Origin: Cryptomeria japonica | Lineage: Eukaryota > Streptophyta > Pinopsida > Cupressales > Cupressaceae | Direction of reading: 5' to 3' | Assembly: GCF_030272615.1 (NCBI RefSeq) | Contig: NC_081408.1 | Coordinates: forward strand, 199,437,341-199,501,340 | DNA: 64,000 nucleotides | Shown: piece by piece, positions 10,388-20,988 of the stretch | Layout of the letters: each line of letters begins with the position of its first letter | Position numbering within the stretch: the stretch's first letter is position 1 | Program-made: the position numbers and the translations under genes | Notes under the pieces: model-generated | Seen by the model: the letters and a program-made list of their open reading frames with translations, nothing else | Told to the model about the DNA's origin: nothing | Databases searched by the model: none

Positions 10388-12018
10388 TGTAGCGTCGTAA
10401 ATTGTACGCACTTGCTAGGGTGGTACAATTTCACACCTAGTTTAGCACCCGCCTTGGCACATTTTTCATTTTGCATTGCATTTTCCCCTTTAGCACTTAA
10501 TTAATCAAATTAATTAAGTCTAAGGTCCTATTTCATCATCTTCCACATCATAAAGTTGGGCCCTTTCATTAAAGTGTGCCCCTTTCATTTTATTCCTCCA
10601 ATACATCATTTAATCAAAAACCCTAATTAGGTCCTATTTTGAACTTGGGGACTTGATTTCGAGGGTCAAAACATCTCGAAATCACCTGTAACTTCGGGAT
10701 TCTCTCTAAAATCATCATATCCGATGGCCCTGAAAATTTGGTGAAAAGTTGTCGGGACCATGGCACCCAGAGTGCACACGGTCCCGGACATTTTTCTCAA
10801 AATTTTAGGAGCGCGATCCAATCATAAAATAAAGCTTAACCCCAAGAAATTGGCGGGAGATTCAATCTCTAGGTCAGCCAAAAGTTGAAATTAAGACCTA
10901 GGGTTTCATATATAAGAGCTCTCTTTCTTCATTGGAAAGGATCGAGATTTTTTGGTTTCAGGGACCTTCTATGCAGCGAAAGAGCAGATCTTTGAAGACT
11001 TCAACAACATTCAACATCCATCCATCAAGCATTCATCAATTTCATTCATCCATTTAGGGCTTTGAAGACATTGAAGAGCAATAAGGGATCACCGACTGAA
11101 GATTGGCTTGTACCCCTCCCTTGGGGTTGGGTATGATTTCATGTTGTTTTCATGTCTTTGCATAAGCCTCATTATATCATTTGTATTCATGCTTTAGATC
11201 ACTTTGCATCTTGATTTGGAGCATTTACATTATCATTTACAAGCAATTAGGGTTTACTTTCTAGGTTGCTCTAGTTTGCTTACTTGCATTTTAGGATCTT
11301 GCACACACACAAGGTCTGCACACACACTACTTTTACAATACAACTTGGCTATTTGTGGAGGTGGAAATCACCAAAGCAAGGGTTTGACTAAGGCAAAACC
11401 CTATATAGCTTCCCACCATACCTTTTTAGATATAAGTGCAGATTTCAGGATTTGGACGACGTCGCAAGTTGCAGATCCGACGGAAGTGGACCGAGATAGA
11501 ACTTTACACCAAATTCCAACCCAGAAGACTAGGACAGGGACGTGGGGCACCCTGGTCCTGCCAGGACAGTGGTGCTGGGTGCCCTGGTCCTTCTGTCAGA
11601 CAACAAGTTTCAACATTTTCCGACAGCTTTTTAGGTTGCAAAACAACAGTTTCAGGAGCAGGATCAGGACAGTGGCGCCTGTGCCCCTGTCCCGAACATT
11701 TTCACTCAAATTTTAACTCCAGGTACGCATCTACATTCTTGTCTTGTCCTTGTGTTTACAGCTTTCCATTGTTTAACCTTAATTCTGCAATCTTGTTACT
11801 AGTTCATACTTGCACTTTGGGGTTAGGAATTGAACTTGCATCATTTTATCTTTCAATTAGAACAAAGGAATAAAAATCCTAATAGGTAGCCCATGGCTCT
11901 CTCTTCCACAAAAAGTAGCCAATTGTGTGATACCTCTAGGCTCTTTCGTATTCCACAAGTGTGTGATTGAAAGTGAGATTAGGGCATGTTGGCCTAGTCT
12001 CGCTTTTTCCCCCACACA
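10388..12018 (+). mobile_element. Solo LTR (gypsy type) with target-site duplication
   Basis: It begins TGTAGCGTCGTAAATTG and ends CCCCCACACA, and is flanked by AATCA on both sides (10383-10387 and 12019-12023). At 1631 bp with no internal region or second copy nearby, it is best read as a solo LTR left by LTR-LTR recombination. A TATA-like box lies about 520 bp in. The open frames inside (for example 11204-11716) show no protein motifs and are not genes. Orientation is taken from the TATA box. Confidence 0.75.
10908..10915 (+). promoter_or_regulatory. TATA-like box of the solo LTR
   Basis: CATATATAAGAG lies in the LTR after an AT-rich U3 and before a pyrimidine-rich stretch, the usual place for an LTR core promoter. 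Assigned by position and sequence only. Confidence 0.5.
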
Positions 12019-12023
12019 AATCA

Positions 12024-12730
12024 ATACAATTTTCTTCATAAAAAATGTTAATTTTTTTTAATAATTTGCAGACAAGATGTTACAAATCACTAGTTTACAT
12101 CATCTTCAAATTCTCAACAGTTTAAAAGTTATAGGTGTTGAAAAGTGAAGGCTTTTTTCAAAATGTTCATCTAAGTGTCAAAGTTGGCCAAAAAGTGGGA
12201 ACCAATATTGTGAGTTCACCCCAATAAAAAGAACTACAATCAATGAGGACCACCAACATAGATAAGACATGATCTAGACACATCCACAAGCATCATGAAT
12301 TACCATAGCAACAACCACACCAACACAACTTACTAGAATCTTAATCATCATCATACCGAAATTCAAGAACACTCCCTGAATTGACTGTCAAAATAAAAAA
12401 TTCACTCGTGAACCTCCAAATCACAAACCATCTGAATTGAGGACACACCAAAATGTCCCAAATACTACCTAATCCACAAACCAATATATTGCAACATGGA
12501 GCAATGTGAAGCAAAATCCATAACATTGATCAATACTGCACAACTGAAAAACCAACCACAATACCAGATCTCCTAACTCAATCAAATCACCATGCGAACC
12601 TCTGAAGCTATAGCTGAATCAACTAGAGATATTTATCTCAAAACCCTTTAATCTGCAACAACTCATTTGAAACACACTAGACAAAACAACTCATTTAATC
12701 TGGCTGCAACACTAAAACACATAGGAATAT
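12024..12730. other. Unassigned DNA between the solo LTR and the Copia-F extra ORF
   Basis: No gene family could be recognised. It is C/A-rich on the plus strand, like 8911-9600. The left edge is the right half of the solo LTR target site. Confidence 0.3.
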
Positions 12731-14438
12731 GTTGACATCGATGAGAACAAGACACTTCAAAAAACTTCTCAACAATATCCAACACAAGAAAAGGTAGTGA
12801 AAAAGGTTATCCAAGAATACCTGGATAAAGAAAAGCTAACTGAAGGAGAAATCACTATATTTAGGTGCTCTGGAACACTTGGTGCATCTGGAACAACTAA
12901 AGTTGATCAAAAAGAGCTTCCTCATCAATCTCTCTGAGGAAGAAGATTGAAATTAAGAGGAAGACCATTGTTTTGGAATTTGAGGAAGATGAGGAAGCGG
13001 AGTAGTATTAGATACATGTTTGGAAATACAAAGGGAAGAAGGTCAAGAAGCCGATCAATGTAGAAAGTTTGTGTGAATCCGTTTGTTAAGGAACAAGGCC
13101 AAGTGAGGTAGGTAATTTGTTCACTAAGGCTAATGTTGAAGATCAAAATAGTTTAATTAAATCCTTTATAATGTATTGTGTAAAGTATGATGCTGCAGTT
13201 GAACAGTTTAGGAATATCATTCCAAATGAATTGTATGATGATTTGATGAGAGTCAGACAAACTTCTAGAGAAGAGGAACAAGTCATGAAAGATCATGTAC
13301 TTGAGGTAGTCAATTCAGCCCCCTCTCAAGATAATAAGGTCACCTTGATTGAAGCATGAAAAAATGAGTTAAGAACCAAGAAACATATAGATGGTCTCAT
13401 GCTTGGTGAGCCCAATGCCAAAGAAAAACTTCAGAAGGAGATCATGCAAATTGTTACGATGATTGAAAATAATCTTTGTCTTTTCCCCTCTGAATTTGAC
13501 ATCACTACCAGTATATCTGAGGATGTGAATGTTATTACCCCCGAAGAGAAAGATAATCCCTCTAATCTTCTTGATAATGATCCAGTGAATGATGTTTCTA
13601 TCATGGATAATACTATGGATAATGTTATAAGAAGCAACATGGATATTCCCAAAACCTCTAAGGTCCCTCCAGTCAACTGTGAGTTTGACAAGGGCAAAGA
13701 TATTGAAGGTTTTGCTGATAAAAAAATATTTGATAAGGATGAAAGGGATTTACTCAAACCTGAATGTAATATCCCATCTGAAGTTAAGGTAGATAATTCG
13801 ACAAAATAGTCCAGCGTGCAGGTATCTATAATTGGTACCAATTCTGGTTCATCTAAGGATTTTTGGAAGAAAATATTCTTTGCTCCTTTAATTCTCCCAC
13901 CTATTACATCTTCTATGCAATCAATAGATTTCTCCAAATTTATTTCAATACAAAAACTTGAGATTGGAGAAGTATTCATTTCCTCTGCTAGGCAAGATCT
14001 CCGAAAGAATGATAAGATTATTGAAGATCTTCTGGTAGCACTTCATGCTGCAGTTCTTGAGTGCCAATTGAATCCAAACACCACCAATGCAGAAAAATGC
14101 AAGATGTTGATCAGTTCTTTGGGCAACCATGTTGAGAAAATAAGAGAGAAATATGAAAAGAATAAAGTTGATGATAGAGAAAAACTCTTACAGGAACTAA
14201 AGGTTAAGTGTGAATCAACACGTCTTCAACTTTCTTAGCTTATCTCTAAAGGCCAATCTTATTTAGAAAATAATGATATATTACTTGCTTTCAGTCTTCA
14301 GTGGCTAGATGCCACCTAAAGTATCAAAGATGAGATGAACATCATTGAAGATAATATTTGGCAAGCTCAGGTCAATTTCAAACTATCTAAGGATTTATTT
14401 GGCTCTGAAAGGTCAAAGATTGAGGAACTTCATGATAC
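12731..14438 (+). pseudogene. Copia-F extra ORF, interrupted by Gypsy-A
   Basis: One frame runs 12731 to about 12936, shifts once, then continues from 12940 to 14438 with several in-frame stops (for example before 13117, at 13357, 13807 and 14236). The protein is acidic and helix-rich. It includes a segment (IIPNELYDDLMRVRQTSREEE) equivalent in spacing and character to EIPNDLYRRLESRRLS in the Copia-A extra ORF, a long acidic Asn/Asp-rich linker, and a C-terminal coiled coil. I read it as a divergent member of the same extra-ORF family. Gypsy-A inserted after GATAC at 14434-14438. The frame appears to end beyond it at 32520, just before a copia purine tract and LTR, which agrees with a position downstream of pol. 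Function unknown. Confidence 0.6.
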
Positions 14439-15821
14439 TGTAGCATAGGAAATAGGAAATCATCACAAACAAGTATAAAATGTAATAGCTCAATCACAAA
14501 AGCATTCATTGCAATGATCTATCCTAAACAACACTCAATAGAGACATGAAATAAAAACATTCAAAACTAGAAATTAAGCAAACCAAAGGTATGATTTGAA
14601 TGCTTCTTCATGCGGCTCCATTGTTCTTCTTTCTTCTCCAAATAGATTTGTTGTAGATCTCACCTTCAAGTGCATACACCTAATTGTGAAAGCAAGATTG
14701 ACATTGACACAAGAATACTCGAAGCGTAAATTCAATAGTCCGATTAAGGATTAGGAATCAAGGGGTTTGATTGAAGAAATTCATCCAATTTATAGAAGAA
14801 TTGGAGAGATGACAAGATTAGCATGATAGTGATTCGAATGGAAATTCAAATCAAGAATAGCAAAATTATGACATGTCTATGAAAAATTGCTATGCAAGGA
14901 TTTATGACAATTTATGACAAATTCTATGTCAAGAATTTATGACAATTTATGACAAATTTCTATGTCAAGAATTGATTGATTGTCAATTATGACAAATTAT
15001 GACAAATTTCTATGTCATTCCCATGAATTTAGGAGAGAAATAGGAGGAAATTGAAATTAGGAATTAGAAAATTAAGAAATTAGAGAATTAAGAATTTAGG
15101 AATTAAGAAATTGATGGAAATTAGGAATTAGGTAAATTAATTAATAATTTGTCATTTATTAATTAATTCACACAGAGGAATAATTAGCCAATTAAATGAA
15201 AATTTAATTGTGACACAAAGACTTCGGATAAATAATTAATTATTTAATCCTAGAGGAAGAAATGACAGACAAGGTTAAATGAATTAGCAATGAGAATGAC
15301 AATTAGGTCTTGATTGAAGATAATTGATATCGATCATAATTTTGATTAAATTATTTGATTGATAAATATGCCAATTGACGAGGAACAATGACAAATTGAT
15401 CCAAATTGACATAATTGAGACAGACAACAATTGATAGTGAAATGATCACAAAATGAAAAATTTGACAAAAGGACAAGGATTGATGACAAAATAGATTGCA
15501 AGACGACAAGATTAAAAATGACCACGATCGATGACAAATCGATCGTAAAATGACAAGATCAAACATCACAACGATCGATGACAAATCGATCGCAAAACAA
15601 CAAGATTAAAAATGATAAGGATTAATGACAAATCGATCGCCAGATGATAAGGTTGATAAGATGAATGAAGAATCTAGAAGAATGACTCGATGCTCGAAAA
15701 TGATAAAGACCAAGTGCGTAACATAGGAGAAATGTTAATGCTACGCAAAAACCTAAAATAAGGCAATGCGCAAATGTTAAAGTATGACTCCGCAAGCGTT
15801 GACCATTTTTAGGTGTCTACA
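14439..15821 (-). repeat. Gypsy-A LTR, left copy (3' LTR of left unit)
   Basis: Begins TGTAGCATAGG and ends TTTTTAGGTGTCTACA on the plus strand. A minus-strand TATA-like box (CTATAAATTG) is at about 14785-14794. It holds AT-rich stretches (15060-15170) and ATCGAT-rich minisatellite units (15418-15660). Compared with the copy at 25790 it lacks about 180 bp that lie near 27010-27190 there. Confidence 0.85.
15418..15660. repeat. Palindromic ATCGAT minisatellite in the Gypsy-A LTR
   Basis: Imperfect units of roughly 45-55 bp built on GATCGATGACAAATCGATCG and ACAAGATTAAAAATGA. Each core is a near palindrome, so the array can fold. A longer version is at 26750-27075 in the second LTR. Confidence 0.6.
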
Positions 15822-15867
15822 TTTTGCCCCTCTTTGAGACAATGCGATTTTAAGCATTGTTTCAAAG
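15822..15867 (-). promoter_or_regulatory. Polypurine tract with adjoining hairpin, copy 1
   Basis: On the minus strand the sequence next to the LTR is AAAGAGGGGCAAAA, a typical plus-strand primer tract for gypsy elements. Touching it, 15832-15867 folds as CTTTGAGACAATGC, an 8-base loop GATTTTAA, and GCATTGTTTCAAAG: 14 positions with one mismatch. The same arrangement is at 27354, 38658 and 41664. Confidence 0.75.
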
Positions 15868-16093
15868 AACAATAATGAAAATGCCCAGACAATAACAATG
15901 ACATATGCATGCCCCCTCGAGGAATTGGCCGGAAACATGCAGAAAAGAGGCCAATTGATCGATAAAGATGATAGGATCGAACGGACTGACAATCGGATAT
16001 CGGATGCAGGAAGGACAAGCAATTTAAGGTGCAAAAGACCGCAACCAACATAAGATGGAGAAGATGCATGTCCATCTATGCATTGACAAAGAG

Positions 16094-16101
16094 CTATAAA
16101 T
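16094..16101 (+). promoter_or_regulatory. TATA-like box for the antisense PMD gene, copy 1
   Basis: GAGCTATAAATGAGACC lies 272 bp from the polypurine tract and 91 bp before the ATG at 16185. Gypsy-D has CTATAAAATAGG at the same relative place (251 and 99 bp). Assigned from sequence and conserved position only. Confidence 0.45.
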
Positions 16102-16184
16102 GAGACCAAGAGAGTGAAAATTGCTCATTTGAACTAGACAAAGAGGAGAATTTGTTACTCTGGACAAGGACACTTGTAGAGAGA

Positions 16185-18447
16185 TGGGCGAACATTCCAA
16201 TGGCAGATCACCTCAAGGAATGTGTACACACATTCAGATGATTGGACGACGCGGGAGTAGCGGTATGGATCTCAAAAACCCATGTTTTCAATTTCATGAC
16301 TTTTGATTGCTTGCGGGACATTGCGGGGCCCACAGAGGATGCAGAAACTGACTTCTGCGCTTGTGTAGGGCGAATCTTGCGCTTGTGTGAAGTCTTCTGG
16401 ACTTGTGTAGGGAGACACAAGTGCAGGTTTCCTGACACAGGCGCAGGTTTCCTAACACAGGCGCAAGAGTGCATGGAAAACCCTAATTTTGGTCAAAATG
16501 ACATGCAAATGATCCGGAACGGAGGGAGAAGGGTAGGATAGATCAGATTAGATGAAAAACACCTTGATTTGAACATGAAAATGAGGAAATGCAACCCGTA
16601 GGAGCAAACCCTAAAACTGGAAAAAATGTGCCCCAATTGTGATGCAGAGGCGACAATATCCATTGATCACGCGGGAGAACCGACCAGATTGCTTCATGCT
16701 ATGACACAGACTCAGGAGCACAAAGAGAGATACTTTAGCAGGACTGGGGATATACTATGTCACATTCATGCCCGAGATTAGGGCAAACACAGGACTGCTT
16801 ATCGCATTGGCCGAGCGATGGCATTCAGAGACCTCCTCATTCCATCTGGCGATTGGAGAGGCGACGGTGACACTGGAGGACGTATGGCGTATCCTCCGCA
16901 TTCTGATTCATGGAGAGATGATAGAGTATGACCCAGTGATAGGGAGAGATGCATTGTGCAGATTTTTTGAGTGCGAAGCAGATGATTTGGATATTGTCGA
17001 GAGGGAGATTGGCTGGGAGACGATGGCATCAGAGTATGATTGACGATATGTGGTGATAGCTGTGGTGATAGCATGTCTACTAGCAGGAGACAGACGAGAA
17101 AATGGATTCCCTATTGGATGGGGAAGAGTGCTAGAGAGAATGGTGATAGAGGGAACAATGTACGCATGGGGAACATGTGTACTGGCTATGCTGTATTTTC
17201 AGCTGCATCAGATAGCATATCAGGGGGTGCAGACGTTGAGCTGTGGAGTCACATTACTACAGGTATGGGCATTTGAGCACATAGCTATATGTCGATTGAT
17301 TACAGATAGACAGGTAGTACCACACCGACCATATGTGTATTGCTATGGTGGAGCACTGAGACAGGGTCCTTTTGGATACATATTGTACTGGCGACATGAG
17401 CTAGATAGACTGAGAGAGTTCACATGGAGGCCATATCGTGATTGTCCTGGATGGTCAGATGATAGTGAGGAGCTATCGTACTGTAGATAGGAGAGGCACC
17501 TGATTGGGCGACCAGTGAATCACCAGAGAGTGATTGAGATGTACCTGCCAGAGAGGGTTAGACGACAGTTTGGAGAGAGGTAGGATGTACCTAGGAGGAC
17601 TGCACACTTTGCCCGATCACAGAGAGAGACGAGTCAGTGGGGTAGTATGATTCAGACACACATAGCATATGCTGACTTCTCATAGCTATAGCAGAGACAG
17701 TGGGATTGGAGATCAGATGTGGTGGACGGCGGGACGACAGATGAGTATGATAGATGGTTTGCACAACGATGACCAGTGCCATTGACAGATCCGGATATTC
17801 CAGTACCTAGGTGACAGGAGGACTTCCCACTCACAGGAGAGGAGGAGGGAGATGAGGAGGACAAGGAGGATGAGGGTGGGGATGAGGACGATGGCGATGA
17901 TGAGGACATAGATGAGGATGATGATGAGGACAAAGATGAGGATGGGTAGCAGGAGGCATTACAGGACATACCCATAGAGCCAGAGATAGCTAGGATAGAA
18001 TAGATGGACATGTGTAGGGCTACCATAGCAAGTCAACAGGATTATATTGCGACTTTAGAGAGATAGAATGAGCAGTTCAGAGCAGAGATAGCCAAACTCA
18101 TAGCGGCTCAAGACACAGCAGTAGCTCAGGCACAGCGAGAAGGATAGAGAGTCACTGAGTATATTGGGTCGATTCGGGATGCTAGTGTACGGGAGCTAGG
18201 ACAGATGTTGGTAGAGACCCGAGAGGAGATACACCATTGGAGGACACTATATGAGAGTGCAGTTCCACCAGAGCAGAGAGTACCTTCATATCGGGCACGA
18301 TCGAGGACATAGAGCAGGGCACGCTCTCGGATGTCATTGAGCAGCATGGGGGTGAGTGGACCTATGAGACCGCCACAGCCAGGACCAGGAGGGACATCAT
18401 CTGCAAGACATGGCAGGGATGAGGAGGACAAAGGGAGCACCCAGTGA
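16185..18447 (+). pseudogene. Plant mobile domain (PMD) gene, antisense to Gypsy-A, copy 1
   Basis: The main exon reads in one frame from about 16642 to the stop at 18445-18447, roughly 600 codons with no frameshift but about a dozen in-frame TAG or TGA stops. Its N-terminal third is a plant mobile domain (TGLLIALAERWHSETSSFHL, then GEATVTLEDVWRILRILIHG and a WETMASEYD segment). The middle has YCYGGALRQGPFGYILYWRHELDR-type aromatic motifs, followed by a long Glu/Asp run (17840-17945), a coiled coil, and a basic-serine tail. A short upstream exon (ATG 16185, donor at 16263, acceptor before 16648) would join in phase but has a weak donor. PMD proteins such as Arabidopsis MAIN and MAIL1 act in the nucleus in silencing and genome stability, and PMDs also occur in plant transposons. 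This copy is dead. Confidence 0.75.
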
Positions 18448-20988
18448 CAGAGGCACGTGCTCCTTAGGACAGACGGTGGACATTATGTAGTTTGACATTT
18501 TGTAGTCAGCCTGCGGGCCATACTTAGGACAGACAGTCTAATTTTATACTCCGATATTATGTGGATAGATGATATGATATGCATCGATATGATGGAATGC
18601 AATATGTTATAACTTATGGTTATTTTTCATGTATGGATGACTTATGCACTGTTTATGTACCATTGTAGAACATGTATGGATGTATTTTTTTTTATGTGTT
18701 TTTGATGCATTTATAATATGAAATGGATAAAATGCTTGAAGGGATGCTCGATGTGATGCAAATGTACTAACCAAATGGATGCAGGATGCAGCATGTATGT
18801 TTCGATATCAGAGCATGAGACCGAATTGACTATCTGATCGGACGGAAGAAATGTTAGTAAGAAGAAAATGAGACAGAGGACAGTTAGAGATGAAGAAAAA
18901 CTTGCTTTCAGTAATGCACTTTGTAGGTGAGAACCTTTATTTTTATGTAGCAAAACGGATGCGTAGCATCATGGCATTGAAGGCCAGAGCTGAAATGCAA
19001 CCCTTTTTGCAAAAGACAGACACATCACAGACAAATAACAATCACAACCAAAAAGAAAAGGACCATGAACCATCCTGGTCACTCTAAATCACTCAGTGAC
19101 ATCATCGAGCAACATAGGAACATGATTGAAGATAAATCAATAAAAAGATAAGATGCACAAATTCCAACAAATCAAACAAACATTTTGATCTTCATTGTCA
19201 AAAGTTGAAAGTGCTGATAGGATGATCATGCTGTCTGGTTTCAGGACATGCGGTACCCTATCTAAGACAGGACACAGTCTGGTTTCAAGTATACCACACC
19301 CTGTATAAGACCCATGATAGTAGAGACAAGGACAAATGATTTTGAGGTTGATTGATATGACACGTTTTGATCAGTTTGAATGTTTGGTTTGAAAAAGTTC
19401 ATCTGTTTAAGCGTGATTTCATTAAAGCACAACGTGTGATTGCGAGTTATTGGATGTATACTCAGTGAGCTGCCTATGCAGAGAGGGGTTACTTATTGCA
19501 GAATGCATGTTTTTGGATTTTTATGTTTTGAAATTTTTTTTTACAATTTTTTTGTTTTCATTTTTTTCAGGACTTTATTTGATTTTTTTGAATTATTTCA
19601 GGACGTTTTTCAATTTTTTTGAATTATTTCAGGACATTTTTCAATTTTTTTTATGAGATTTTTCAAGACATTTTTCAAATTTTTAATGATTTTTTCAAGA
19701 CATTTTTAAATGTTTTTGGAAGATTTTTTTTTCAGGACATTTTTAAATGTTTTTGGAAGATTTTTTCAGGACATTTTTAAATGTTTTTGGAAGATTTTTT
19801 CAGGACATTTTGCAATTTTTATGATTTTGCCCCCAGTGTCTAGCAAGGAAAGGAATATGACAGGTGAATGATGGTGGATAGAGGGAAGACAAAGGCCTTT
19901 TATCATGGAGACAATACAAATGCAATTTTCAAGGGCTATTGCGTGATGGGACAAGAGACTAGATATGTCCATGTAAAGCAGTGACACGACATCAGGGACA
20001 TGTCAAGAGGTTTTTGAAACCATGTTTAAATTTTGCGTCCTTATGTCAGATCAAGATCAAGGGACAAAAAGAGTGTATGGGTAGTGATAAGATATGGATA
20101 GGATAAGCAAGACCAAGAATGGATAAGGGACATGGACTGAAGGTCAGGGTAGGCTAAGGGATAGTGGCAGAAAGTTGCAATAAGACAGGGAATATGGATG
20201 AAAGTTTATAATAAGCAAATGGATAAATGACCAAAAGCTATGATAGATGGAAAGCTGAAAACAAGATGCATGATGTTCATGAAGATCCTCAGCCTTGTCA
20301 AGATCAAAAGTGGAAAGGGAAACTGGACATGAGGGACAATAGGATAATGGAGGGTAATGACAGGGGCTCGATAGGATAGTGGAACAATGAAGGACAAAAG
20401 GATATGATAGGATAAAACCTACCCCGAAGTGTGGTGTGCAAGAAGTTCGTAGATTACGCATGATGCCTATTTGCTAGGTTTTCATCACAGTACTTGCCCA
20501 AAGCGCCTGTTTGCCAGGTTTTCACCAGTGGACGAATTATTTTTACTTTACTTTTTTCTTGTCTTTTTTTTTCACTTTTTTTTTTTTTTTTTTCACTTTT
20601 TCAATAGAAGATGGACACATGATAGGGGATGAAAGAAGGACTCAAAGATCTTTTTGTTTGGAGAGTAGCCTTGAAAAAAAAATGGACCATGACCTTTAAA
20701 AGTATGCTCAAAGACGTTGGTAGGATAAGGACATGGAAAATAAGATGAAACTAAGGCAAGGATTTATGTAAAGGATGGGATCAAAGGGATCGAAGTATGG
20801 AAAATGTGCATTGGATAATGGATAGGGTATTGGAAGAATTGTTCTTGAGTGGACGGAAATGTTGGCAAGATCAACATTGGCACACACCTTGAGGGGTGAT
20901 GGACTGATGGAGGAAAAATGGATCTCAGATTGTGAGATTCAGATGGAGGAATAACTTGGGATTTTGGGACATAAGAGCCCAAAATGGA
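18448..20988. other. Gypsy-A internal non-coding region
   Basis: Lies between the antisense PMD gene and the 3' end of the sense ORF. It contains a T-rich repeat (19505-19830), a purine tract on the minus strand (TTTTGCCCCCAGT on plus, 19825-19837), and a poly-T stretch at 20540-20605. No protein motif could be recognised. Repeated almost unchanged at 29979-32519. Confidence 0.5.
19505..19830. repeat. T-rich tandem repeat, copy 1
   Basis: Units of about 35-40 bp of the form TTTTCAGGACATTTTTAAAT followed by GTTTTTGGAAGA, three or more clear copies at 19690-19815 and more degraded ones to the left. The duplicate is at 31045-31355. Confidence 0.7.

Noticed and set aside
11204-11873. Overlapping open frames of 170 and 145 codons
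   Set aside because: They lie inside the solo LTR, have no family motif and no conserved partner.
17652-18026. Serine-rich 124-residue frame on the minus strand, repeated at 29183-29557
   Set aside because: It is the complement of the Glu/Asp-rich run of the PMD gene; GAG/GAT repeats read backwards give serine codons.
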